This document shows positions 1 to 8,097 of a stretch of DNA of 63,782 nucleotides, piece by piece (position 1 is the stretch's first letter; the number at the start of each line of letters is the position of its first letter). The translations under genes and the position numbers were made by a program. Below the pieces are notes generated by a model. That model had not been told where the DNA came from, searched no databases, and was given only the letters and a program-made list of their open reading frames with translations. Source of the DNA: Cyclobacteriaceae bacterium (GTDB lineage: Bacteria > Bacteroidota > Bacteroidia > Cytophagales > Cyclobacteriaceae); assembly GCA_015488485.1 (NCBI GenBank), contig WFNR01000028.1, positions 1-63,782 of the forward strand. The letters run 5' to 3'.

Positions 1-82
1 ATTCATTCATACCGCCCTCTTGTTGGGCTATTTGTCCTAAAATTTCCTTAACTTGCTCTCGTGTAAAGCGTAGATTTTCCAT
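1..82 (-). CDS. N-terminal fragment of a probable IS256-family transposase
   Basis: Only the first 27 codons are inside the window, starting at the ATG on the complement of 80-82. The peptide starts MENLRFTREQVKEILGQI and continues with Gln- and Gly-rich residues. A short charged helix of this type is common at the start of IS256/mutator transposases. The assignment rests on this helix plus the IS-like terminus just upstream; no catalytic DDE residue is visible because the rest of the gene is cut off. It could instead be another small helical protein. Confidence 0.35.
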   Translation of the reverse strand, partial: MENLRFTREQVKEILGQIAQQEGGMNE

Positions 83-146
83 ATTAATTGAACTTTAAGT
101 TTTACAAAAATTAAAGCTAATGAAAATCGCGCTTTACACACTTTTT
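1..146 (-). mobile_element. Left end of an IS256-like insertion sequence, cut by the window edge
   Basis: Reading leftwards, the outer end carries a GTGTGTAAAGCG motif (about 129-140) of the kind found at IS256-family termini. It is followed by about 50 AT-rich bases and the start of a transposase-like frame at 82. A perfect 10-base inverted repeat, gtgtaaagcg at 61-70 and cgctttacac at 130-139, brackets the transposase start and could be a repressor or transposase binding site. The other end of the element lies outside the window, so target duplication and completeness cannot be judged. Confidence 0.4.
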
Positions 147-171
147 GGGAAAGTATCGACTGAGGTACCTG

Positions 172-383
172 AAATAGCTGTCTGTACTGGCTGAATTGAC
201 TGTGCTGCCTGTACTGCCTGAGGTTCTCGAAGGCAGGTTCTCGAAGGCAGGCTCTCGAAGCCAAGTTCTCAAAGCCAGGCTCTCGAAGCCAACTGTAAAA
301 CCCGAAATCCCCGGATTTGTTCCTGTTTGCTCCAGGCAAGCCTGACTGCCGCTTAGGCAGGCCGCCCGCCTGACCCCATTCGG
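172..383 (-). repeat. Composite tandem repeat, left copy (14-base and 9-base units)
   Basis: Read on the minus strand it starts with a core of about 90 bases that is almost identical (about three mismatches) to 30391-30480 on the plus strand. Next come degenerate 14-base units of the type cttcgagaacctgc, then 9-base units of the type aggcagtac. The two copies are in opposite orientation about 30 kb apart. An open frame of 100 codons crosses it but is just the repeat read through (runs such as RQY), so I do not call a gene. Confidence 0.8.
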
Positions 384-689
384 ACAGGAGGTCTCAATGA
401 TGGTTTAGTGCTCCTAATTTACAGACCTTGGCCAGCCTGCGGCAGGCGAGCTAAAACCTGCATCCCCGCTTTCCCGCATATTCGAATTTCCGCTTCTACG
501 CATCTCACTTAGCACCCTCTGAGGTTAAGGAATACAGGTTGCAGTTATCCTATCCCATGACTGAGCACAAACATTGCTGCGGATTTAGTCTGTCAATTTT
601 GCAGCCTACTGCCAGAGCAGTGTAAATTTGACATTTTGATTAACGGCTTAAACGTGACAAAATTGCCATTCCGGTTTATTTGATGTTTT
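384..689. other. Intergenic stretch with no recognised gene
   Basis: Between the composite repeat and the hsp20 promoter region I see no protein-like frame and no RNA gene. A small palindrome, GCCTGCGGCAGGC, lies near 434-446 and resembles GC-rich pieces of the neighbouring repeat, so this stretch may be degraded repeat material. Confidence 0.5.
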
Positions 690-731
690 TGGCACCTGAT
701 TTGTTATACACAAGATGAGCCGAGTGGCTCA
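690..731 (+). promoter_or_regulatory. Possible sigma-54-type promoter and 5' UTR hairpin of hsp20
   Basis: TGGCACCTGATTTGT at 690-704 matches the sigma-54 consensus TGGCACGnnnnTTGC except at two positions, including C to T at the last core base. A start near 715 would give a leader of about 53 bases. In this leader TGAGCC (716-721) and GGCTCA (726-731) form a perfect 6-bp stem with a 4-base loop. The stem does not cover the ribosome binding site at about 757-762, so a thermosensor role is not directly supported. Confidence 0.35.
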
Positions 732-767
732 CGGGTTGTATGTCTAACTTAAAAAAAGGAGGTTGCC

Positions 768-1205
768 ATGACTGTATTAGCTAGGAGAGAGAACGTGTTT
801 CCTTCTTTGTGGAACGGTTTCTTTGACGATGACTGGTTTAGCATGCCCAACATGTTTCAAACGGGAACCAGTGTACCGGCAGTAAACATCAAAGACACTG
901 CAGATAACTTTATTGTGGAAATGGCTGCACCGGGAATGAAGAAGGAGGACTTTCATGTTGACCTCGACAACAACGTGCTGACCATTTCTGTAGAAGACAA
1001 GCACGAAGAGTCTGATGAAGACAAGGACGGACGTTATACCCGTAGAGAATTCAACTACAGGGCTTTCAGCCGTACTTTTACGCTGCCCGATATAGTTGAA
1101 GCCGACAAGATATCTGCAAAATACAAAGATGGCGTACTGCTGATCACGATTCCCAAGAAAGAAGAGGCTAAGCCTAAACCGGTTAAGCACATTGCCATTT
1201 CTTAA
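768..1205 (+). CDS. Small heat shock protein, Hsp20/alpha-crystallin family
   Basis: A 145-residue cytoplasmic ATP-independent holdase chaperone that binds unfolding proteins. The alpha-crystallin domain runs from about residue 38 to the C-terminus: it opens with VPAVNIKDTADNFIVEMAAPG, has the conserved A-x-x-x-n-G-v-L segment as AKYKDGVLLITIPK, and ends in a short basic tail. Length is typical of the family. Unusually for this window, the start has a strong Shine-Dalgarno sequence, aaaggagg, 6 bases before the ATG, suggesting high translation. A sigma-54-like promoter and a UTR hairpin lie upstream and a clear terminator follows. The gene is monocistronic, or read into the lipoprotein gene behind it if the terminator leaks. 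Confidence 0.95.
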   Translation: MTVLARRENVFPSLWNGFFDDDWFSMPNMFQTGTSVPAVNIKDTADNFIVEMAAPGMKKEDFHVDLDNNVLTISVEDKHEESDEDKDGRYTRREFNYRAFSRTFTLPDIVEADKISAKYKDGVLLITIPKKEEAKPKPVKHIAIS

Positions 1206-1217
1206 TCAACACCAGGG

Positions 1218-1252
1218 GAGGCTGCCCGTCAAGGCAGCCTCTCTTCTTTTTG
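1218..1252 (+). terminator. Rho-independent terminator after hsp20
   Basis: GAGGCTGCC (1218-1226) and GGCAGCCTC (1233-1241) form a perfect 9-bp stem with a 6-base loop, followed by tcttctttttg. It sits 13 bases after the hsp20 stop. Confidence 0.85.
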
Positions 1253-1275
1253 TATCATTACTAAAACCAGGAACT

Positions 1276-1773
1276 ATGAAAAAACTTTGGTCGATGGCGT
1301 TGCTCATACTGCTGACTACCGGCTGCAACGCCCAGGAAAATAAAACGGACAAACAGGACGCGGTTGACAACTCCCCGCAACCCCAGGTAAAATGGGATGT
1401 AAAGAAGGAATATGATGACCAGGGTAATCTGATTCGTTACGATTCGGTTTATACCTGGACCTACACCAATGCCGCTGGCGACAGCGTAGTGGTGCCGGTT
1501 GACAGCGTTTTACAGCACTTCGAAAGATTTTTTAACAGCCAATGGCCGTCTATCTGGGATGAACAATTTATGCAACCTATGTGGGACGACTCACTGCTGT
1601 ATAAAGATTTCGGCAGACCTGATTATTTCTATGATCGCTGGCAAGACGATTTCTTCCGTATGGAAGAGATGTTCCGCAGAATGGACTCGCTGCGCAACCG
1701 CTTTTTGGAAGAACAGTATCCCGGCCTACTCAAGCAGGCTGTTCCGCAAACTGATGGCGAAAAAAAATCCTGA
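1276..1773 (+). CDS. Putative lipoprotein of unknown function
   Basis: A 165-residue protein. I chose the ATG at 1276 because it begins a signal peptide (MKKLWSMALLILLTTGCNAQ) whose Cys after TTG fits a loose lipobox, so the mature form is probably a lipoprotein anchored in an envelope membrane. The mature part is acidic and rich in Trp, Asp and aromatic residues, with a C-terminal Met/Arg/Glu-rich helix. I recognise no domain. It lies 70 bases behind hsp20, separated by a terminator, and converges on the TPR gene at 1796. An upstream in-frame ATG at 1192 overlaps hsp20 and is unlikely to be used. Confidence 0.65.
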   Translation: MKKLWSMALLILLTTGCNAQENKTDKQDAVDNSPQPQVKWDVKKEYDDQGNLIRYDSVYTWTYTNAAGDSVVVPVDSVLQHFERFFNSQWPSIWDEQFMQPMWDDSLLYKDFGRPDYFYDRWQDDFFRMEEMFRRMDSLRNRFLEEQYPGLLKQAVPQTDGEKKS

Positions 1774-1795
1774 ATAAAGAACCCCGATAGCTAAA

Positions 1796-2500
1796 TTAAC
1801 CACCCATTTTGGTTTCCAACATGGCCTTGTATTTACGGGCCTTGTTGTATTCAGGGGTGGTTTGGTAATCGTTGATGATTACCTCGTATTTTTCAAGGGC
1901 TTTGTCCTGGCGGCCATCCAACTCGTAGGCCAAAGCCGCCTTTAGCAGGTAATTGGGCGTAAACTGCTTGGTGGGCTTATGGTTGGCAGCTTTGTCATAA
2001 TATTCGGCCGCCTTGGCAAAATCCCCTTCTTCCATATACACATCGCCCAGCATGCTGTAAGCCCGCGCCTGCAGCAGAAAGTCATCGGTTTTGAAATCTT
2101 CCAAAAACGGGATGGCACTGCTGTAGCTGCCTTTTTTCATATAAATGGCAGCCGCATAAAAATTGGCCAGATTACCGGCTTTGGTATTGCCGTACTCATC
2201 GATGATCTCGAGAAAACCATAATTGTTGCCATCACCACGCAGGGCCAGATCCAGGCTGTCCTGTTCAAAATAATAAATGGCCTGAAACATTTCATCCTGC
2301 GCCTGCTCGTTCTGGCTATCAAGATAGTACTTATACAAAAACCACCCGCCTATGGCCAGGGCCAGAATGCCGAAAACAGCCAGAATGGGGGTTTGATTTT
2401 TTTCTATAAACTGCTCGGTAGCGCTTAACTTCTCGGCCAGCGCTTCAGGCTTTTCAAGCAAATCGTAATGCTTCTCTTCCTTTTTTCCTTTCTTAGCCAT
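1796..2500 (-). CDS. Membrane-anchored tetratricopeptide repeat protein (YfgM-like)
   Basis: A 234-residue protein with a basic cytoplasmic N-terminus (MAKKGKKEEKHYD), one membrane segment at about residues 37-57 (ILAVFGILALAIGGWFLYKY), and TPR-like helices over the rest, for example ARAYSMLGDVYMEEGDFAKAAEYYDKA and AALAYELDGRQDKALEKYE. This layout matches YfgM-type proteins, which act near the Sec translocon and periplasmic chaperones; that role is inferred from layout, not shown here. It is transcribed in the same direction as pdhA upstream, with 53 bases between them, so cotranscription is possible. Confidence 0.75.
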   Translation of the reverse strand: MAKKGKKEEKHYDLLEKPEALAEKLSATEQFIEKNQTPILAVFGILALAIGGWFLYKYYLDSQNEQAQDEMFQAIYYFEQDSLDLALRGDGNNYGFLEIIDEYGNTKAGNLANFYAAAIYMKKGSYSSAIPFLEDFKTDDFLLQARAYSMLGDVYMEEGDFAKAAEYYDKAANHKPTKQFTPNYLLKAALAYELDGRQDKALEKYEVIINDYQTTPEYNKARKYKAMLETKMGG

Positions 2501-2553
2501 GCTTAGTATAAAATTAGGGCTGCAAAAATAGCAATTTTATTGACAATCAGCCA

Positions 2554-3591
2554 TCAATCATGCTCAAATGGATAGTCTTCCTGCACATATACATAATTGA
2601 ATACCTCCTCCGCTTTGGGGTAGTCCGACTCTTCGGCAAACTTAACACTGTCTGCAATGATACCTTTGATTTTGTCGGCTATTTCCTGCAGCTCCTTTTC
2701 GGTTATCATCTTGTGCTTGAGCATGGTTTTCTTTACCTGCTCAATCGGATCCAGCTTTTTATACTGCTCCACTTCCTCTTTGGTGCGGTACTTGGCAGGG
2801 TCCGACATAGAGTGCCCTTTGTAGCGATAGGTTCTGAACTCCAGCAAAGTAGGCCCCTCGCCTTTACGGGCTCTGGCGGCAGCTTTTTCCACCGCCCGGT
2901 GTACATTTTCCACGCTCATGGCATCTACAGCCTCAGAGGGCATCTCGTAGGCGCGTCCCAGTTGCGACAGGTCGGTTACATTGGAACTGCGCGACACCGA
3001 GGTACCCATGGCATAGCCGTTGTTTTCGATCACAATAATCATCGGCAGTTTCATGGTCATGGCCAGGTTGAGGGCCTCATGAAAAGCCCCCTGACGGGCA
3101 GCCCCATCACCCAGGTAGGTGATGCACAGGTTATCGGTGCCTTTGTATTTTTCGGCAAAAGCAATACCTGCCCCCAGAGGAATCTGCCCCCCAACAATAC
3201 CATGCCCGCCATAAAAATGATGCTCTTTATCAAACATGTGCATAGAGCCGCCCCGCCCTTTGGAAAGACCTGTTTCCTTGCCAAACAACTCAGCCATAAC
3301 ACGGCCCGGATCGGAGCCCAGCACCAGCGGATGCGCATGGTCGCGGTAGGCGGTAATATACTTGTCGCCCGGCTTCAGGGCCGATACCGAACCGGCCGCA
3401 CAGGCTTCCTGACCAATATATAGGTGACAGAAGCCGCGGATCTTTTGCTGGCCGTACAACTGGCCGGCCTTTTCTTCAAACCTGCGCATCAGCAGCATCT
3501 GCTCATACCAGGTACGATATGTTTCTTTGCTGAAAGCCGGCTTGGCGGCAGCCTTGGTAGTACGTTTGGCGGTTGTTTTGGTGGCAGCCAT
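2554..3591 (-). CDS. pdhA: Pyruvate dehydrogenase E1 component, alpha subunit
   Basis: A 345-residue thiamine diphosphate enzyme subunit that, with the E1 beta subunit, decarboxylates pyruvate and acetylates the E2 lipoyl domain. The TPP/Mg motif GDGAARQGAFHEALN lies near residues 160-175, followed by ENNGYAMGTSVSR. The C-terminal RYKGHSMSDP segment holds the phosphorylation-loop region typical of E1 alpha. The first 20 residues are a Lys/Thr/Ala-rich extension not needed for the fold. The E1 beta and E2 genes are not in this window, so the complex is encoded at separate loci. It diverges from recF across 93 bases. Confidence 0.93.
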   Translation of the reverse strand: MAATKTTAKRTTKAAAKPAFSKETYRTWYEQMLLMRRFEEKAGQLYGQQKIRGFCHLYIGQEACAAGSVSALKPGDKYITAYRDHAHPLVLGSDPGRVMAELFGKETGLSKGRGGSMHMFDKEHHFYGGHGIVGGQIPLGAGIAFAEKYKGTDNLCITYLGDGAARQGAFHEALNLAMTMKLPMIIVIENNGYAMGTSVSRSSNVTDLSQLGRAYEMPSEAVDAMSVENVHRAVEKAAARARKGEGPTLLEFRTYRYKGHSMSDPAKYRTKEEVEQYKKLDPIEQVKKTMLKHKMITEKELQEIADKIKGIIADSVKFAEESDYPKAEEVFNYVYVQEDYPFEHD

Positions 3592-3684
3592 AGTGTTTGC
3601 TACTTAAGTTGTATTTTGAACTTGCGAAATTAGCCAATTAACTTTTATTTACCGTAATTAGCCCTTGAAAATAGTCTGCCGGGC

Positions 3685-4803
3685 ATGATCTTCCAGACCC
3701 TTAAACTTTTCAATTTCAAGAACTTTGCCGAAGGCTCACTGGCCTTTGTGCCGGCCATTAACTGCCTGGTGGGCAACAATGGCATGGGCAAGACCAATGT
3801 ACTGGATGCCCTGCATTATCTGGCTACCGGCAAGAGCGCCATCAACCCGGTAGATGCCGCCAATGTCCGCCACGGTGAAGAGGGTTTTTCTATAAAAGCC
3901 GCTTGCGAGCGCAATGGCACCAGTCTGGAAGTGCTCTGTACCGTGCAAGCCGGCCGCAGAAAAAGCATCAAGGTAAACAGCAAGGAGCAGGAGCGCCTGA
4001 GCGACCACCTGGGCCTGCTGCCGGTAGTGCTGATAGCCCCGGATGATATCACCCTGATCTATGACGGCAATGAGGCGCGCAGGCGCTTTTTCGACAGCAC
4101 CATCAGCCAGTTCGACAAAACCTACCTGCATCATCTGCTGCGCTACCAGCGGGCGCTGAAGCAACGCAACAGCCTGCTTAAGCAATTTGCCCAAAGCGGC
4201 CGTACCGACCCGCAAATGCTGGCGCCCTACGACCACCAACTGCTGACCAGCGGCCGGGCTATTTATGAAGTACGACAGACATTTCTGGCTTCTTTTACCA
4301 GCCGCTGCGCCCAGCTCTACAAGGAAATTAGCCAGGAGCATGAGCAGATAGCCATTGTTTATGAAAGCACCTGGCAGCAAGACCAACCCGAGCAGCTTTA
4401 CCATGAAGCACTGCCCCGTGACCTGGCGCTGCAACGCACTACCGTGGGCATACACCGCGATGCCTATCATTTTACTATTGACGGCCGGCCGGTTAAGCGT
4501 TTTGGCTCGCAAGGCCAGCAAAAATCATTGCTGGTAGCGCTGAAACTGACTCAATTTGAGGTGCTGCAACAGCAGGCTGGTACTACACCGGTGCTACTAT
4601 TGGATGATATTTATGACAAGCTCGACAACGACCGCATTGCTATTTTACTGCAAATGGTACGAGGCGGCCATTTCGGACAAATCTTTATTACCGATGCCCA
4701 TCCGGAAAGAACGCAGCATATTCTGGCGGAAAATAAGCTGCCGGCCCGTATCTTTACCATCACCGAAGGACAAGTAACCGATTGCCGGGATTATGAACCC
4801 TGA
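3685..4803 (+). CDS. recF: DNA replication and repair protein RecF
   Basis: A 372-residue SMC-like ATPase that loads RecA at single-stranded gaps together with RecO and RecR. The Walker A motif GNNGMGKT is at residues 30-37, the ABC-type signature GSQGQQKSLLVALKL is near residue 273, and Walker B PVLLLDDIYDKLD follows near 300. Length is normal. Its end overlaps the start of the dciA-like gene by 11 bases, which implies translational coupling. The start at 3685 leads directly into the conserved MIFQTLKLFNFKNF strand. Confidence 0.95.
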   Translation: MIFQTLKLFNFKNFAEGSLAFVPAINCLVGNNGMGKTNVLDALHYLATGKSAINPVDAANVRHGEEGFSIKAACERNGTSLEVLCTVQAGRRKSIKVNSKEQERLSDHLGLLPVVLIAPDDITLIYDGNEARRRFFDSTISQFDKTYLHHLLRYQRALKQRNSLLKQFAQSGRTDPQMLAPYDHQLLTSGRAIYEVRQTFLASFTSRCAQLYKEISQEHEQIAIVYESTWQQDQPEQLYHEALPRDLALQRTTVGIHRDAYHFTIDGRPVKRFGSQGQQKSLLVALKLTQFEVLQQQAGTTPVLLLDDIYDKLDNDRIAILLQMVRGGHFGQIFITDAHPERTQHILAENKLPARIFTITEGQVTDCRDYEP

Positions 4804-5110
4804 AAACAAACCCACAGGTAAGCGCCATCCGCAACCCACCCCGCTCAAAGAAGCCATAGAGCGTATGTTTGCCGAGTATGATATCAAAGAAAAAGCCGAC
4901 AAGCAAACCGTGATAGCTTTATGGCCCGAGCTGATGGGCAACACCATTGCCAGCCGTACCAGCAAACTGTTTTTTAAAGGCGGCACGCTTTATGTAGAAC
5001 TTACTTCGGCCCCGCTAAAACAGGAATTGCTTATGGCCAAAGAAAGAATTCTATCCTTGCTTAACGAAAAGGCCGGAGGCCCGATAGTGGAAGATATTGT
5101 TTTCAGATAG
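4793..5110 (+). CDS. DciA-like protein (DUF721), likely replicative helicase-associated factor
   Basis: A 105-residue protein of the DUF721 family, whose member DciA is the ancestral helper for loading the replicative helicase DnaB in bacteria lacking DnaC/DnaI. The core runs from LKEAIERMFAEYDI to the LYVELTSAPLKQELLMAKERIL strand-helix, with the conserved W-P-E-L-M-G-x-x-I-A-x-x-T segment near residues 43-56. The gene overlaps recF by 11 bases, so a repair gene and a replication gene are coupled. It converges on the P-type ATPase gene with an 8-base 3' overlap. Confidence 0.8.
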   Translation: MNPENKPTGKRHPQPTPLKEAIERMFAEYDIKEKADKQTVIALWPELMGNTIASRTSKLFFKGGTLYVELTSAPLKQELLMAKERILSLLNEKAGGPIVEDIVFR

Positions 5111-7802
5111 TCAGGTGGCCATGGCCCGTGGCCCGCATTATCAGTTTGCGAATGATATCAACCACAATTACCGTGAAAGCCATGCCCAGCACCAGCAGCC
5201 ATTCGCTAAGCAACAGTGGTGTAGTTCGCAATATGGTACCGCCTATATAGGTGAAAATAACCTGCAAAACGATAATCATACCGATAATCTGCACGAAGGT
5301 CTTGTTCTTACCCAGGTTATCGAGCAAATTAATCTTTTCGGTGCGGGCATTAAAGCCATTAAAAATGATCAGGAAGATAAACAGATTAAAAAAGGCTGAT
5401 AAAAAAACTTGCTCGTCCGGTTGACCATTTCTTACAAACAATGCCTTAACAGGCTCGTAGGTAAGGAAGAATACCGAACAGGCCGTAATGTACAGGCCAA
5501 CCGTAAGAATAGCCGTAACCATATATTTGGAAAGGATATTGGCTTCACGCTTTACCGGCTCTTCCAGCATATAGCGCTGCAGGGCCGGCTCTCCGCCAAA
5601 GGCAATGGCCGCCAATGAATCCATAATGATGTTGATCCACAGTATCTGAATAATGGTAAGCGGAAACTCTACCCCGAAGAATGGCCCCAGAAAAGCCGTA
5701 AGCACAGCCGCCAGATTTACCGTAAGCTGAAAGATTATGAACTTCCGTATGGACTTAAAAATAGTACGCCCATAGCGAATGGCATTGGTAATGGATGAAA
5801 AATTATCATCCAGAATTACGATATCGCCTGCTTCTTTGGCCACCTCCGAGCCGCTACCCATGGCAAATCCCACATCAGCCTGCTTAAGGGCGGCCGAATC
5901 GTTTACCCCATCGCCTGTCATGCCTACTACGCGGCCCTCTCCCTTGCCAATACGCACCAGGCGGCTTTTGTCGGTAGGCAGTGCCCGTGCTACAATGCGC
6001 AAGTTGGGCAATAGCTCTTTCAGCTCCTCATCGCTGTGGTTATTCAGTTCCTCCGAAGTAAGCACCAGGTTGTCCGGGTTGTCAATCAGGCCTATCTCGC
6101 GGCCGATAGCCAGTGCTGTCCCTTTGCGGTCACCGGTAATCATCACCACCTGCACTCCGGCCTGGTGAGCCTCGGCCACAGCCTCGTAGGTTTCTGCTCT
6201 TATCTCGTCACTGATGCCTACCACCCCTATCAGGGCGATATCGGCCGGCAGGTGCTTGTCTTCGGCAATTGCCTCCGGGCTCACGCCTATGGCGATAAGA
6301 CGCACCCCCTCTTCCGCCAATCGGTCGGAGGTTTCCAATAGCTCTTGTTTTTTGACCAGCGGCTGGCGGTTGCCCTGCTGATCGATATAATGTGTGGTGT
6401 TTTGCAGCAATATCTCTACCGCTCCTTTCACAAAAGTGATGTGGTTGGTATTGAAATAGCGCTGCAATGTATGATTGCCTTGCACCTCAGTGGCAGAGAA
6501 CTTACGCGTACTATCGAAGCGGATATGATTGACCGCTTCCATATTCTCGTCATCGCGCAGACGCTCGGCAGGCGGCAGGAACTTCACCAGAGCGCGCTCC
6601 GATATATTGCCACCTACAGCCTCGCCTTCGGGGGTAATCACACAATAGGAATTGCCCAGTATGGCCACCCGCAAAATGTCGCGCAGGCGCTCGGGCATGG
6701 CGTTATAATCATCGCACCTGTCTAGCTCGCCATTCAGAATAAAACGCGGCTCCAGGTGTCCGGTAGTGAGGGTGCCGGTTTTGTCGGAATAAAGCAAATC
6801 CAGGCTGCCGGCCGTTTCAATACCCAGGAGCTTGCGCACCAGCACTTTTTCGCGCAGCATCTTACGCATATTAAGCGATAGCACGATGGCAATCATCATC
6901 GGTAGGCCTTCCGGCACGGCTGCCACCACTATGATGATAGCCAGGATAAGGGCATTTAGCAAGTCGTGCAGGAATACCTGCCAGTTGCTAAAGTACTGGC
7001 TGATTAACTGGATGTCGAAATGATTGTCAATCAATATTTGATTGGCCATAAACGACAAGGCAATCAGGGCTGCGCCTATATAACCGAACAGGCTGATTAG
7101 CTTGGCCAGGTTTTTCAGCTTAAGCTGCAGGGGCGACAGCCTGTCGCTGGTGATGGAAAGCTCCAGCGACAACTGCCCGTAAAAGGTTTGCTGCCCTACC
7201 TTATCCACAAGCATTACCGCTTCACCATCATCTACCACTGAGCCGCGGAAAACATAATGCGGGTCATTGAAGTCCTGCCTGGGTAACTGATAGTCTTCGC
7301 TGGTAGCCGTTTTGGTTACCTCTTCCGACTCCCCGGTAAGCGAAGCCTGATTTACCTTGAGCTCACCGCTTATCACCACCCCGTCTGCCGGCACCTTATC
7401 ACCCGACTGCAGCAACACATAATCACCCTTGACAATCTCCCCGATCAGTAGCTCGGTGATTTTACCATCGCGGAAAACATTGCAAATAATTTGCGAAGCC
7501 TCTTCCTGAAGTTTCTGAAAAGAGCTTTCGTTTTTATGCTCGGAAAAAGTAGAGACAAACACCGCCAGCACCACGGCCATACCGATGGCCACCGCCTCGT
7601 ACCACTCGGAATAGCCCAGTACCGACAACAACAAAATGATGGCCAAAGCCACACATAAAATGATAATAATCGGATTCTTGAAGTTATCCCTAAGCCTGGT
7701 CCAGAAACTCTCGCCCTTAACCATGGCCAGGTTATTGTCACCATGGAGGCGTCTGGATTCCTCCGCCTGCTCTGAAGTAAGCCCCCGGTAGTTATATTTC
7801 AT
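5103..7802 (-). CDS. P-type calcium-translocating ATPase (P2 type)
   Basis: An 899-residue inner-membrane ATPase that exports a cation, most likely Ca2+, at the cost of ATP. N-terminal cation-ATPase domain (GLTSEQAEESRRLHGDN), TGES actuator motif in LTGESEEV, phosphorylation site DKTGT, and hinge motif TGDGVNDSAALK are all present. AAVPEGLP in membrane helix 4 is the P2A/P2B metal-site signature. About ten membrane segments can be traced. Closest in layout to PMCA-like P2B pumps, without a calmodulin tail. It stands alone; the neighbouring genes do not suggest a partner. The start at 7802 is the first Met before a typical N-terminus. Confidence 0.9.
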   Translation of the reverse strand: MKYNYRGLTSEQAEESRRLHGDNNLAMVKGESFWTRLRDNFKNPIIIILCVALAIILLLSVLGYSEWYEAVAIGMAVVLAVFVSTFSEHKNESSFQKLQEEASQIICNVFRDGKITELLIGEIVKGDYVLLQSGDKVPADGVVISGELKVNQASLTGESEEVTKTATSEDYQLPRQDFNDPHYVFRGSVVDDGEAVMLVDKVGQQTFYGQLSLELSITSDRLSPLQLKLKNLAKLISLFGYIGAALIALSFMANQILIDNHFDIQLISQYFSNWQVFLHDLLNALILAIIIVVAAVPEGLPMMIAIVLSLNMRKMLREKVLVRKLLGIETAGSLDLLYSDKTGTLTTGHLEPRFILNGELDRCDDYNAMPERLRDILRVAILGNSYCVITPEGEAVGGNISERALVKFLPPAERLRDDENMEAVNHIRFDSTRKFSATEVQGNHTLQRYFNTNHITFVKGAVEILLQNTTHYIDQQGNRQPLVKKQELLETSDRLAEEGVRLIAIGVSPEAIAEDKHLPADIALIGVVGISDEIRAETYEAVAEAHQAGVQVVMITGDRKGTALAIGREIGLIDNPDNLVLTSEELNNHSDEELKELLPNLRIVARALPTDKSRLVRIGKGEGRVVGMTGDGVNDSAALKQADVGFAMGSGSEVAKEAGDIVILDDNFSSITNAIRYGRTIFKSIRKFIIFQLTVNLAAVLTAFLGPFFGVEFPLTIIQILWINIIMDSLAAIAFGGEPALQRYMLEEPVKREANILSKYMVTAILTVGLYITACSVFFLTYEPVKALFVRNGQPDEQVFLSAFFNLFIFLIIFNGFNARTEKINLLDNLGKNKTFVQIIGMIIVLQVIFTYIGGTILRTTPLLLSEWLLVLGMAFTVIVVDIIRKLIMRATGHGHLTI

Positions 7803-7897
7803 ATTAGGCCAATCTAGTAGTTAGGTGCGGCTTGCGTGTTAAATATAGTTCAATTTCAATAATATATTCAAATCTTACCAATAAAATCCTGCTCCCT

Positions 7898-8095
7898 TCA
7901 GGTAAGTTTTTCAATACTTAATATTTCATAACGCCCAAAGTGCTTTTTGAGCTCATGGTGTACCAGATAAACCACATCGGCAGCCTCGGCAGCACCGACC
8001 GACCAATCAGGCCGTAAATGCAGGGTTAGGTATTGTTCGCGGTACACTGCCCGGTTGGCCCCATAGCCATTATAAAGCACCCGGTATTGCGGCAT
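7898..8095 (-). CDS. Small protein of unknown function downstream of acs
   Basis: A 65-residue protein starting MPQYRVLYNGYGANRAVY, mixed alpha/beta in character, with a C-terminal helix and strand (HELKKHFGRYEILSIEKL). I do not recognise a family. Its ATG lies two bases after the acs stop codon, so it is almost certainly cotranslated with acs. Possible roles such as a regulator of the synthetase are speculation. It is short, but the tight spacing and protein-like composition support a real gene. Confidence 0.6.
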   Translation of the reverse strand: MPQYRVLYNGYGANRAVYREQYLTLHLRPDWSVGAAEAADVVYLVHHELKKHFGRYEILSIEKLT

Positions 8096-8097
8096 AG

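Noticed and set aside
768-1190. hsp20-antisense 137-codon frame
   Set aside because: Shadow of a strongly supported gene with Shine-Dalgarno and terminator.
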